From positions 248,001 through 312,000 of the forward strand of contig NZ_LIVZ01000009.1 of assembly GCF_001905845.1 (NCBI RefSeq): a stretch of DNA of 64,000 nt, given 5' to 3'. The notes under the pieces are model-generated. The model was not told where the DNA came from, searched no databases, and saw only the letters and a program-made list of their open reading frames with translations. Positions 9,091 through 17,595 of this stretch are shown piece after piece. This DNA comes from Streptomyces sp. TSRI0107. Lineage in GTDB: Bacteria > Actinomycetota > Actinomycetes > Streptomycetales > Streptomycetaceae. The number at the start of each line of letters is the position of its first letter. Position 1 is the first letter of the stretch. The position numbers and the translations under genes were made by a program.

Positions 9091-10881
9091 ATGGCGGTTT
9101 CCGTAACCCTTCCGGCGCTCGGCGAGAGCGTCACCGAGGGCACCGTCACCCGCTGGCTGAAGGCCGAGGGTGAGCGTGTCGAGGCCGACGAGCCGCTGCT
9201 CGAGGTCTCCACCGACAAGGTCGACACCGAGATCCCGGCGCCCGCCGCCGGTGTCCTGGCCTCCATCAAGGTCGCCGAGGACGAGACCGTCGAGGTGGGC
9301 GCCGAGCTGGCGATCATCGACGACGGCACGGGCGCGCCCGCCGCCGCCCCGGCTCCGGCCGCCGAGGAGGCTCCGGCCCCGGCCGCCGAGCCCGCCCCGG
9401 CCCCCGCGGCCGAGGCCCCGGCCGCTCCCGCCGCCCCGGCCGCCGCCCCGGCCGCGCCGGCCGGTGCCGCCGAGGGCACGGACGTGGTCCTGCCCGCGCT
9501 CGGCGAGTCCGTCACCGAGGGCACCGTCACCCGCTGGCTGAAGTCGGTCGGCGACAGCGTCGAGGCCGACGAGCCGCTGCTCGAGGTCTCCACCGACAAG
9601 GTCGACACCGAGATCCCGGCCCCGGCCTCCGGTGTGCTGCTGGAGATCGTGGTCGGCGAGGACGAGACCGCCGAGGTCGGCGCCAAGCTGGCCGTCATCG
9701 GCGCCCCGGGTGCCGCTCCGGCCGCCGCTCCGGCCGCCCCGGCCCCGGCGCCCGCCGCCGAGGCCCCGGCCGCCCCGGCGGCTCCGGCTGCCCCGGCTCC
9801 GGCTCCCGCCGCTCCGGCCGCGCCCGCCGCCGCTGCTCCGGCCCCGGCCCAGCCCGCGGCTCCGGCGCCCGCGCCGGCCGCCCCGGCTCCGGTCACCCCG
9901 GCCCCGGCCGCCCCCGCGGCTCCGGCCGCGCAGGCCACCGACGAGGGCGCGTACGTGACCCCGCTGGTGCGCAAGCTCGCCGCCGAGAACGGTGTCGACC
10001 TGGGCTCCGTCAAGGGCACCGGTGTCGGCGGCCGGATCCGCAAGCAGGACGTCATCGCCGCCGCCGAGGCCGCGAAGGCCGCTGCCGCCGCCCCGGCTCC
10101 GGCCGCTGCCGCGCCGGCTGCCGCCGCCGCCAAGAAGGCGCCGGTCCTGGAGGCGTCCCCGCTGCGCGGCCAGACCGTGAAGATGCCGCGGATCCGCAAG
10201 GTCATCGGCGACAACATGGTCAAGGCGCTGCACGAGCAGGCCCAGCTGTCGTCGGTCGTCGAGGTCGACGTCACCCGCCTGATGCGCCTGCGCGCCCAGG
10301 CCAAGGACTCCTTCGCCGCGCGCGAGGGCGTCAAGCTCTCCCCGATGCCGTTCTTCGTGAAGGCGGCGGCCCAGGCGCTGAAGGCCCACCCGGTCATCAA
10401 CGCCAAGATCAACGAGGCCGAGGGCACCATCACCTACTTCGACTCCGAGAACATCGGGATCGCGGTGGACTCCGAGAAGGGCCTGATGACCCCGGTCATC
10501 AAGCACGCGGGCGACCTCAACATCGCCGGCATCGCGAAGGCCACGGCGGAGCTGGCCGGCAAGGTCCGCGCCAACAAGATCACGCCCGACGAGCTGTCCG
10601 GCGCGACCTTCACCATCTCCAACACCGGTTCGCGTGGCGCGCTCTTCGACACGATCATCGTGCCGCCGGGCCAGGTCGCGATCCTCGGCATCGGTGCCAC
10701 GGTGAAGCGTCCGGCCGTCATCGAGACGGAGGAGGGCACGGTCATCGGCGTCCGCGACATGACGTACCTGACCCTGTCCTACGACCACCGCCTGGTGGAC
10801 GGCGCCGACGCCGCGCGCTACCTGACCGCGGTCAAGGCGATCCTGGAGGCGGGCGAGTTCGAGGTCGAGCTCGGCCTGTAA
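9091..10881 (+). CDS. sucB: Dihydrolipoamide acyltransferase (E2) with two lipoyl domains
   Basis: 596 residues. Two lipoyl domains carry the lipoylated Lys in TDKVDTE at residues 43 and 170, followed by long Ala-Pro linkers, an E3/E1-binding domain at about 287-320 (PLVRKLAAENGVDL), and a catalytic acyltransferase domain ending with the active-site H566-R-L-V-D570-G. Actinobacterial proteins of this type are annotated as succinyltransferase, but in this lineage one E2 can serve both pyruvate and 2-oxoglutarate dehydrogenase complexes, so sucB is a conventional name. AAGGAG lies about ten bases before the ATG. The lipoyl groups would be supplied by the lipB and lipA products encoded nearby. 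Confidence 0.94.
   Translation: MAVSVTLPALGESVTEGTVTRWLKAEGERVEADEPLLEVSTDKVDTEIPAPAAGVLASIKVAEDETVEVGAELAIIDDGTGAPAAAPAPAAEEAPAPAAEPAPAPAAEAPAAPAAPAAAPAAPAGAAEGTDVVLPALGESVTEGTVTRWLKSVGDSVEADEPLLEVSTDKVDTEIPAPASGVLLEIVVGEDETAEVGAKLAVIGAPGAAPAAAPAAPAPAPAAEAPAAPAAPAAPAPAPAAPAAPAAAAPAPAQPAAPAPAPAAPAPVTPAPAAPAAPAAQATDEGAYVTPLVRKLAAENGVDLGSVKGTGVGGRIRKQDVIAAAEAAKAAAAAPAPAAAAPAAAAAKKAPVLEASPLRGQTVKMPRIRKVIGDNMVKALHEQAQLSSVVEVDVTRLMRLRAQAKDSFAAREGVKLSPMPFFVKAAAQALKAHPVINAKINEAEGTITYFDSENIGIAVDSEKGLMTPVIKHAGDLNIAGIAKATAELAGKVRANKITPDELSGATFTISNTGSRGALFDTIIVPPGQVAILGIGATVKRPAVIETEEGTVIGVRDMTYLTLSYDHRLVDGADAARYLTAVKAILEAGEFEVELGL
9178..9620 (+). repeat. Pair of 62-bp identical direct repeats inside sucB
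   Basis: Bases 9178-9239 and 9559-9620 are identical and encode the core of each lipoyl domain. They are 381 bases (127 codons) apart, so recombination between them would delete or add one lipoyl domain in frame. Such near-identity at synonymous positions suggests recent conversion between the two copies. Confidence 0.85.
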
Positions 10882-10903
10882 CAGCCCTTCAGCTCACGTC
10901 GGT

Positions 10904-10933
10904 GCCCTCGCCCGGAAATCCCCGGGCGAGGGC
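10904..10933 (+). terminator. Terminator after sucB
   Basis: GCCCTCGCCCGG and CCGGGCGAGGGC form a perfect 12-bp stem with a 6-base loop, 22 bases after the sucB stop. No T-run, as is usual in this genus. Confidence 0.85.
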
Positions 10934-10936
10934 ATC

Positions 10937-10970
10937 GCCGTTCAGGGGCGCGGGGAACTGCGCGAACGGC
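10937..10970. repeat. Dispersed intergenic repeat (copy 3)
   Basis: The core GGGGCGCGGGGAACTGCGCG lies here in the opposite orientation to copies 1 and 2, flanked by the 7-bp inverted repeat GCCGTTC/GAACGGC (10937-10943 and 10964-10970). It follows directly on the sucB terminator. Confidence 0.7.
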
Positions 10971-11134
10971 CACACACGGCCCGCAGCCGCCCGACAACGG
11001 TCCAAACCGAGTCAGCAGGCGCCACAACCGACGTGTAAGCCTCGTCTCACCTGCGCTGAAGCGCCCCCTCGCGCCTCTACGGCACGCCCCGACCGCCGTA
11101 TTGTCTAAGCGTCAACGCGCCTTAAGGAGCCCCC

Positions 11135-11758
11135 ATGACCGCGCCCGTCGTCCACTCGCTGCGCGAACAGATCCGCGAGCACATCCTCGAGGGGATCATC
11201 AGCGGACGCTGGCAGCCGGGCGAGCGCATCGTGGAGCGGCGGATCGCGACCGAGCTGGAGGTCAGCCAGACGCCCGTGCGGGAGGCCCTGCGCGAGCTGG
11301 AGTCCCTGCGGCTGATCGAGTCCGCGCCGAACAAGGGCGTCCGGGTGCGGAACCTGACCGCCGCGGACCTGGAGGAGAGCTACCCGGTCCGGGCGGGCCT
11401 GGAGGCGATCGCGGCGGAGCTGGCGGCGGAGCGGCTGGCGGACGACTGCTCGGCGCTGGAGCCCCATGTGAGCGCGCTGTACGACGCGGACCGGGAGTCC
11501 GACGGCACGGCGCAGGTGCGGCACACGGTGGGCTTCCACCGGGAGCTGGTGCGCGCGGCGGGCAACTCGGTGCTGCTGCACACCTGGGAGGGCCTGGGCA
11601 TCGAGGTGTTCACGGCGCTGTCGATCCGCTGGCTGGGCACGGTGCAGCAGTCGTACGCGGAGGAGCACGAGGAGCTGCTCGCCGCGTTCCGCCGCCGTGA
11701 CCCGCGGATCGCCGAGATCGTGAAGGCGCACGTGCTGGGGTGCGCGCCGCGGGCGTGA
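11135..11758 (+). CDS. GntR-family (FadR/FCD subfamily) transcriptional regulator
   Basis: 207 residues. The first 75 residues are a GntR winged helix (SLREQIREHILEGIISGRW, then ELEVSQTPVREALREL), and the rest is an all-helical FCD ligand-binding domain. Such proteins usually bind small carboxylic acids and repress nearby genes. AAGGAG lies just before the ATG. It stands alone between sucB and a membrane gene, and 1.3 kb upstream of aceE, whose leader carries a strong palindrome; control of aceE is an attractive but unproven idea. Ligand not predictable from the sequence. Confidence 0.88.
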   Translation: MTAPVVHSLREQIREHILEGIISGRWQPGERIVERRIATELEVSQTPVREALRELESLRLIESAPNKGVRVRNLTAADLEESYPVRAGLEAIAAELAAERLADDCSALEPHVSALYDADRESDGTAQVRHTVGFHRELVRAAGNSVLLHTWEGLGIEVFTALSIRWLGTVQQSYAEEHEELLAAFRRRDPRIAEIVKAHVLGCAPRA

Positions 11759-11821
11759 CCGGACGGCCGCGCGGTCGCCGCCTACGGGGCCGCCATCACC
11801 GTATGCCCTAGTGTGACCGGC

Positions 11822-12835
11822 ATGTCCGAAACGCCGCAGCACTGGGCCCGCTTCAAGGAGTCACCGTTCCTGCCGGCGACGGTGCTGGTCCTGATCCTCG
11901 GCGCGGCCGCGGGCCTGTTCGCCTGGTCGTACACGTACGCCATGGCCGATCCGACGCCGCGTTCCGTTCCGGTGGCGGTGCTCGGCCAGTACGAGCAGGC
12001 GCGGGGCCGGGCGTTCCTGGACGGCATGGAGGAGGCGCTGAACGCCTCGGTGAAGGTGCGCGCCTACGACAGCGCGGCCGCCGCCCGGGACGCGGTCGAC
12101 GAGCAGGAGATGTTCGGGATCTTCGAGGTCCGCGACGACGGCGCCGCCGTCACCCTCGACGTCTCGGGGGCGTCCGGGGCGTCGGTGGCCGAGGTGCTGT
12201 CGGAGGCGGCGCTGGAGGTCGGCGAGCGGACCGGGGTGTCCGTCACCGTCCAGGACATCAAGCCGCTCCAGCCGGGCGATCCGCGCGGGCTCGCGATCTT
12301 CTACATCTCGCTGGCGGCCGTGATCATCGGTTTCGTCGGCGCGATCCAGCTCAGCGTGCACGCCCGGGCGCTCAACCCGCTGGAGCGGATCGCGTTCACG
12401 GTGGCGTACGCGCTGCTGGGCGGGTTCGCGATCGCCGCGGCGGTGGACTGGCTGCTGGGGGCGCTGGACCTGCCGTTCCTGGCGTCGTGGGGGATCCTGG
12501 CGCTGACGATGTTCACCAGCGGCATGGTCTTCACCATGTTCAACACCCTGATGGGCCGCTGGGCGATGCTGCCGACCTGGGGTCTGATGGTGCTGCTGGG
12601 CAACCCGTCGTCGGGCGGCGCGGTGTCCTGGCCGCTGCTGCCGTCGGCGCTGGGCACGATCGGCCGCTGGCTGCCGCCGGGCGCGTCGGTGAACGCCCAG
12701 CACACGGCGGTGTACTTCCCCGGGCACCAGCACGCCTTCCCGTACCTGGTGCTGATCGGCTGGTCGGTGCTGTCCTGCGGGGTCTTCCTGAACTGGTCGC
12801 ACCGGCATCCGGGCGGCCGGGACAAACCCGAGTGA
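11822..12835 (+). CDS. ABC-2 permease-like integral membrane protein
   Basis: 337 residues from the ATG at 11822. One N-terminal membrane segment is followed by an extracellular region of about 130 residues and then five membrane segments, the layout of YhgE/DUF3533-type ABC-2 permeases. The loop GNPSSGGAVSWPLLP near residue 260 is typical of that group. No ATPase gene is adjacent. A TAGTGT box sits seven bases before the ATG with no ribosome site, so the message is probably leaderless; a GTG at 11813 is inside that promoter. The transported substrate is unknown. Confidence 0.75.
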   Translation: MSETPQHWARFKESPFLPATVLVLILGAAAGLFAWSYTYAMADPTPRSVPVAVLGQYEQARGRAFLDGMEEALNASVKVRAYDSAAAARDAVDEQEMFGIFEVRDDGAAVTLDVSGASGASVAEVLSEAALEVGERTGVSVTVQDIKPLQPGDPRGLAIFYISLAAVIIGFVGAIQLSVHARALNPLERIAFTVAYALLGGFAIAAAVDWLLGALDLPFLASWGILALTMFTSGMVFTMFNTLMGRWAMLPTWGLMVLLGNPSSGGAVSWPLLPSALGTIGRWLPPGASVNAQHTAVYFPGHQHAFPYLVLIGWSVLSCGVFLNWSHRHPGGRDKPE

Positions 12836-12966
12836 CACCCGAGCGTTTCTCCGCTCATGCGCGCCCCACCTGCGCAAATCCTTCCCCAGAGCGTCACCGC
12901 GTGCCATCACTCAAGGCACCGCGTGCCGACTTTCTCGGTATCGAGAGGTTTTGGGCATCAACCCTT

Positions 12967-12983
12967 TGATCGATCATCGATCA
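12967..12983. promoter_or_regulatory. Palindromic operator candidate upstream of aceE
   Basis: TGATCGAT-C-ATCGATCA has perfect 8-bp arms around one central base, 120 bases before the aceE ATG, in a 267-base leader with no gene. It is the only strong palindrome in that leader. The nearby GntR regulator (11135-11758) is a plausible binder. Confidence 0.55.
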
Positions 12984-13102
12984 GGGAGTTACAGTCACCG
13001 ACGGGCTTCCACCGAAGCCCCAGCCCTGTCCTGCCAAAGACCAAGGGCACCCCCGAACCCTTACAGATGAGGGAACCCCCTTCGACTGAGGAAGGCGGCG
13101 AC

Positions 13103-15805
13103 ATGACCGACCCCAACGCCATCCAGCCGAGCGCGCTCGACCAGCTCCCTGACCGCGACCCCGAGGAGACCGCCGAATGGCAGGCCTCGCTGGACGCGGT
13201 CGCCAAGGCGGCCGGCCCGCACCGCGCCGCCTACCTGATGCGGCGCACGCTGGAGCGCGCCGAGGGCGCCGGCATCGCACTGCCGAAGCTCCTGGAGACG
13301 GACTACGTCAACACCATCCCCACCGCCGCGGAGCCCGCCGTTCCGGGTGACGAGGCGATGGAGGCCCGGATCACGGCCTGGAACCGCTGGAACGCCGCGG
13401 CCATGGTGACCCGCGGCTCGAAGTACGGCGTCGGCGGCCACATCGCCACCTTCGCCTCCGCGGCCTGGCTGTACGAGACCGGCTTCAACCACTTCTTCAA
13501 GGGCAAGGAGGCCGACGGCTCGGGCGACCAGCTCTACATCCAGGGCCACGCCTCCCCCGGCATCTACGCCCGCGCCTTCCTCGACGGCCGGCTGAACGAG
13601 GACCACCTCGACAACTTCCGCCGCGAGGCCGGCGGCAACGGCCTGCCGTCCTACCCGCACCCGCGCCGGCTGCCCTGGCTGTGGGAGTTCCCGACCGTCT
13701 CGATGGGTCTCGGCCCGCTCTCCGCGATCTACCAGGCGCGCTTCAACCGCTACCTGACCAACCGCGGCATCAAGGACGTCTCCGCCTCCCACGTGTGGGC
13801 CTTCCTCGGCGACGGCGAGATGGACGAGCCGGAGTCGACGGCGGCGCTCGCGCTGGCCGCGCGTGAAGAGCTGGACAACCTCACCTTCGTCATCAACTGC
13901 AACCTGCAGCGCCTCGACGGCCCGGTCCGCGCCAACTTCAAGATCGTGCAGGAGCTGGAGGCCCAGTTCCGCGGCGCCGGCTGGAACGTCGTCAAGACGC
14001 TGTGGGGCTCCGCCTGGGACGAGCTGTTCCAGCTCGACACCACCGGCGCGCTGGTACGCCGCCTGCGCGAGGTACCCGACGCGCAGGTCCAGACGTACCA
14101 GACCCGCGACGCCGCCTACATCCGCCAGGACTTCTTCGGCAAGGACCCGGCGCTCGCCGAGATGGCGAAGCTGCTGAGCGACGACAAGATCCTGGAGATC
14201 TTCCACTTCTCGCGCGGCGGTCACGAGCCGCGCAAGGTCTACGCCGCCTACAAGGCCGCCGTCGAGCACAAGGGCGCGCCGACCGTGATCCTGGCCCAGA
14301 CGGTCAAGGGCCACACCCTCGGTGAGGGCTTCGCGTCGAAGAACGCCAACCACCAGATGAAGAAGCTCTCGGTGGACGAGTTCAAGACGATGCGCGACCT
14401 GCTCGACCTGCCGATCAAGGACAGCGACTTCGCCGACGGCGTGGTCCCCTACGGTCACCCGGGCGCCGACTCCCCCGAGGTCCGCTACCTCCAGGAGCGC
14501 CGCGCCGCCCTCGGCGGTCCGGCCCCGGCCCGCCGCGTGCACCCGGTCGCCCCGCTGCCCGCGCCCGCCGACAAGGCCTTCGCCTCCTTCGACAAGGGCT
14601 CCGGCTCGCAGAACGTCGCCACCACCATGGCGTTCGTGCGCCTGATCAAGGACCTGGTCCGCGACAAGGAGACCGGCAAGCGCTGGGTGCCGATCGTCCC
14701 CGACGAGGCGCGCACCTTCGGCATGGAGTCGCTGTTCCCGTCGCTCGGCATCTACTCGCCGAAGGGCCAGACGTACGAGCCGGTCGACCGCGACCAGCTG
14801 ATGTACTACAAGGAGGCCAAGAACGGCCAGATCCTCAACGAGGGGATCACCGAGGCCGGTTCGATGGCCGACTTCATCGCCGCTTCGACGTCGTACGCGA
14901 CGCACGGCGAGGCGATGATCCCGTTCTACATCTTCTACTCGATGTTCGGCTGGCAGCGCACCGCCGACCAGATGTGGCAGCTCGGCGACCAGCTCGGCCG
15001 CGGCTTCCTCGTCGGCGCCACCGCCGGCCGCACCACGCTGACCGGTGAGGGCCTGCAGCACGCCGACGGCCACTCCCCGGTGATCGCGGCCACCAACCCG
15101 GCCGCCCTCACCTACGACCCGGCGTTCGCGTACGAGATCGCCGTGATCGTCAAGGACGGTCTGCGCCGCATGTACGGCGAGGCGGCCCCGGGCGAGGACC
15201 CGAACGTCTTCTACTACCTGACCGTCTACAACGAGCCGCTGCCGCAGCCCGCGAAGCCGCAGGGCCTCGGCATCGACGAGGGCATCGTCAAGGGCCTGTA
15301 CCGCTTCAACACGGCGGAGTCGGCGGGGCTGACCCCGGTGGCGAACGCCCCGCGCATCCAGCTGCTGGGCTCCGGCACCGCGATCCACTGGGCGCTGGAG
15401 GCGCAGAAGCTGCTCAGCGAGGAGTGGGGCGTGGCCGCCGACGTGTGGTCCGCGACCTCGTGGAGCGAGCTGCGCCGGGACGCGCTGGAGGCCGACGAGG
15501 CGCTGCTGCGCGGCGAGGAGCGGGTGCCGTTCGTCCGTCAGGCGCTGCAGGGCGTCGAGGGCCCGGTGCTGGCGGTCTCCGACTACATGCGCCAGGTCCC
15601 GGACCAGATCGCGCAGTGGGTCGAGCAGGACTGGTCCTCGCTCGGTGCGGACGGCTTCGGTCTCTCCGACACCCGTGAGGCCGCCCGCCGCCACTTCGGT
15701 GTGGACGCCCAGTCGATCGTCGTCGCGGCCCTGGCCCAGCTGGCCCGGCGCGGCGAGGTCAAGGCGACGGCCGTGAAGGAGGCGCGCGAGCGCTACGGCC
15801 TGTAA
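13103..15805 (+). CDS. aceE: Pyruvate dehydrogenase E1 component, homodimeric type
   Basis: 900 residues, full length for the single-chain AceE family. It decarboxylates pyruvate with thiamine diphosphate and transfers the acetyl group to lipoyl-E2. The thiamine motif begins with GDGEMDEPES at about residue 236 and closes near VINCNLQRLDG. The ATG follows GAGGAAGG; the frame runs upstream without a stop but that stretch is leader DNA carrying the palindrome at 12967-12983. A strong terminator follows 15 bases after the stop. This explains why a two-lipoyl E2 is encoded upstream. Confidence 0.96.
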   Translation: MTDPNAIQPSALDQLPDRDPEETAEWQASLDAVAKAAGPHRAAYLMRRTLERAEGAGIALPKLLETDYVNTIPTAAEPAVPGDEAMEARITAWNRWNAAAMVTRGSKYGVGGHIATFASAAWLYETGFNHFFKGKEADGSGDQLYIQGHASPGIYARAFLDGRLNEDHLDNFRREAGGNGLPSYPHPRRLPWLWEFPTVSMGLGPLSAIYQARFNRYLTNRGIKDVSASHVWAFLGDGEMDEPESTAALALAAREELDNLTFVINCNLQRLDGPVRANFKIVQELEAQFRGAGWNVVKTLWGSAWDELFQLDTTGALVRRLREVPDAQVQTYQTRDAAYIRQDFFGKDPALAEMAKLLSDDKILEIFHFSRGGHEPRKVYAAYKAAVEHKGAPTVILAQTVKGHTLGEGFASKNANHQMKKLSVDEFKTMRDLLDLPIKDSDFADGVVPYGHPGADSPEVRYLQERRAALGGPAPARRVHPVAPLPAPADKAFASFDKGSGSQNVATTMAFVRLIKDLVRDKETGKRWVPIVPDEARTFGMESLFPSLGIYSPKGQTYEPVDRDQLMYYKEAKNGQILNEGITEAGSMADFIAASTSYATHGEAMIPFYIFYSMFGWQRTADQMWQLGDQLGRGFLVGATAGRTTLTGEGLQHADGHSPVIAATNPAALTYDPAFAYEIAVIVKDGLRRMYGEAAPGEDPNVFYYLTVYNEPLPQPAKPQGLGIDEGIVKGLYRFNTAESAGLTPVANAPRIQLLGSGTAIHWALEAQKLLSEEWGVAADVWSATSWSELRRDALEADEALLRGEERVPFVRQALQGVEGPVLAVSDYMRQVPDQIAQWVEQDWSSLGADGFGLSDTREAARRHFGVDAQSIVVAALAQLARRGEVKATAVKEARERYGL

Positions 15806-15820
15806 GGCCGGCCGGTCACG

Positions 15821-15850
15821 AGGAGGCCCCCGCTTCGGCGGGGGCCTCCT
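15821..15850 (+). terminator. Terminator of aceE
   Basis: AGGAGGCCCCCGC, loop TTCG, GCGGGGGCCTCCT: a perfect 13-bp stem with a stable UUCG tetraloop, 15 bases after the aceE stop and only 13 bases before the next start codon. Confidence 0.93.
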
Positions 15851-15863
15851 GCATGATGTGCGC

Positions 15864-16838
15864 ATGCGTGCTGCCCGGCTGATCAAGATGGTGCTGCTGC
15901 TCCAGTCCCGCCCCTCGATGACCGCCGCCGAGCTGGCGCGGGAGCTGGAGGTGTCGGAGCGGACGATCACACGGGACGCGCAGGCCCTGTCGGAGGCGGG
16001 CGTTCCGGTGTACGCCGACCGCGGCCGGGCCGGCGGCTACCGGCTGATCGGCGGGTACCGGACCCGGCTGACCGGGCTGCACCGCGGCGAGGCCGAGGCG
16101 CTGTTCCTGTCCGGGGTGCCGGGGGCGCTGCGCGAGATGGGGCTGGAGGACGCCGCGTCGGCGGCCCGGCTGAAGGTGTCGGCGGCGCTGCTGCCGTCCC
16201 TGCGGGACGCCTCCCGTACGGCGGCCCAGCGGTTCCATCTGGACGCGCCGGCCTGGTTCAAGGAGCCCGCGACTCCGCCGCTGCTGCCGGTGGTCGCCGA
16301 CGCGGTGTGGGACGACCGGCGGGTCGTCGCGCGGTACCGGCGCGGTGAGGGGGAGGTGGAGCGGCTGCTGGAGCCGTACGGGCTCGTGCTGAAGGCGGGC
16401 GTCTGGTACCTGTGCGCGCGGGTCGCGGACGCGGGGGCGTTCCGGACGTACCGCATCGACCGCTTCACCGCCGTCGAACCGGGCGAGGACCGGTTCGTGC
16501 GCGACGAGGAGTTCGACCTGCCCGCGTACTGGGAGGAGCAGGCCGAGCGGTTCGCGCGCTCGCTGCTGCGCGCCGAGGTCGTCGTCCGGCTCACCGGACG
16601 CGGCGTGCGCACACTGCCGTACGCCGTCGACCCGCTCTCCGCCCGGGACGCCCTGGCCGCGGCGGACGGACCCGATCCTCGCGGCCGGGTCACGGTCACC
16701 CTGCGCGTGGAGTCCGAGGAGGTCGCCCAGACCCAGCTCGCGGCCCTCGGCCCGGAGGCGGAGGTGCTGTCCCCGGCGTCCCTGCGCGAACGTTTCGCCG
16801 AGGACGCGCGGCGGCTGGCGGAGCTCTACCGGGCGTAG
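15864..16838 (+). CDS. YafY/PafC-type regulator with HTH_11 and WYL domains
   Basis: About 324 residues. The N-terminal helix-turn-helix (MTAAELARELEVSERTITRD, residues about 17-36) is followed by a WYL domain (GLVLKAGVWYLCARVADAG near 175) and a C-terminal extension. WYL regulators sense small ligands or nucleic acid and control nearby or DNA-damage genes. The ATG at 15864 matches the family start (RAARLIK); a GTG six bases earlier is possible. CATGAT six bases upstream suggests a leaderless start immediately after the aceE terminator. Target unknown. Confidence 0.85.
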   Translation: MRAARLIKMVLLLQSRPSMTAAELARELEVSERTITRDAQALSEAGVPVYADRGRAGGYRLIGGYRTRLTGLHRGEAEALFLSGVPGALREMGLEDAASAARLKVSAALLPSLRDASRTAAQRFHLDAPAWFKEPATPPLLPVVADAVWDDRRVVARYRRGEGEVERLLEPYGLVLKAGVWYLCARVADAGAFRTYRIDRFTAVEPGEDRFVRDEEFDLPAYWEEQAERFARSLLRAEVVVRLTGRGVRTLPYAVDPLSARDALAAADGPDPRGRVTVTLRVESEEVAQTQLAALGPEAEVLSPASLRERFAEDARRLAELYRA

Positions 16839-16889
16839 GACCGCACTCCGGGTGCGACCGCCCGGCGCAGGGCCGATGCTGGAGCGGTG

Positions 16890-17408
16890 ATGGACGAGAC
16901 GGAGTTCTGGGAGCTGGTCGACGCCACCCGCGACGCCGCGGAGGGCGACCCGGAGGAGCAGGCCGATCTGCTCCTGGACCGGCTGCTCCAGCTGGAGCCG
17001 GACTACGTCCTCGACTTCGCCCGTCACTTCGAGGCCCGCTACAACCGCGCCTACCGCTGGGACCTGTGGGGCGCCGCCTGGGTGCTGCTGGACGGGGCCA
17101 GCGACGACGCCTTCGACTTCTTCCGCTGCTGGCTGATCGGCCAGGGCCGCGAGGTGTACGAGGGCGCCCTGCACGACCCGGACTCGCTCGCCGACCTGCT
17201 GGACGACTTCGACGAGGAGATCGACGGCGACGGCGAGGACCTGGGCTACGCGGCCGACGAGGCCTACGAGCAGCTGACCGGCACCGTCGCCCCGGACCTC
17301 GGCATCGCCCCCGCCCCGGCGGAACCGGCGGGCACCCCGGTCGACTTCGAGAACGAGCGGGTGCTCGCCGAACGCTATCCCCGGCTCTGGTACCGGTTCA
17401 GGGAGTGA
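16890..17408 (+). CDS. DUF4240 domain protein
   Basis: 172 residues, acidic and soluble, with the conserved openings FWELVDATRDAAEGDPEEQA and FDFFRCWLIGQGREVYE that define DUF4240. No enzymatic residues are known for the family. ATG chosen because GGAG lies five bases upstream; a GTG directly before it is the alternative. Its 3' end overlaps the convergent small gene at 17398 by 11 bases. Function unknown. Confidence 0.8.
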   Translation: MDETEFWELVDATRDAAEGDPEEQADLLLDRLLQLEPDYVLDFARHFEARYNRAYRWDLWGAAWVLLDGASDDAFDFFRCWLIGQGREVYEGALHDPDSLADLLDDFDEEIDGDGEDLGYAADEAYEQLTGTVAPDLGIAPAPAEPAGTPVDFENERVLAERYPRLWYRFRE

Positions 17409-17595
17409 CCCGGCGCCGGCCGCCGTCCGAGGGCGGGTACGCCTGTGCCCGGTCCGCCCGCGCCGTGTCGTGCGGCGGTGCCGCGTTGGCCTCGCCGAGT
17501 GCGGACGCGGTGGCCGCCGCCGGGCCCAGCACCACCGCCGCGGCGGCGCACAGCGCCGTCCACACGCGTCCCCGGCCGCTCCGGTCGTCGCTCAT
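17398..17595 (-). CDS. Small exported or membrane-anchored protein
   Basis: 65 residues. Residues 10-32 (VWTALCAAAAVVLGPAAATA) form a signal peptide or anchor; the remaining part is hydrophilic. The ATG overlaps the stop of the amidase gene (ATGA) and has GGAGGGG upstream, so it is made together with the amidase. No family recognised. Confidence 0.65.
   Translation of the reverse strand: MSDDRSGRGRVWTALCAAAAVVLGPAAATASALGEANAAPPHDTARADRAQAYPPSDGGRRRVTP

Noticed and set aside
7669..10788. 1039-codon minus-strand frame opposite lpd and sucB
   Set aside because: Crosses two well-supported genes; composition is that of an antisense frame.
12857..13102. Upstream extension of aceE by 82 codons
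   Set aside because: Poor codon bias, contains the palindrome and leader, and a ribosome site lies at the family start 13103.
13061..15970. 969-codon minus-strand frame opposite aceE
   Set aside because: Shadow frame of a well-identified gene, no motifs.
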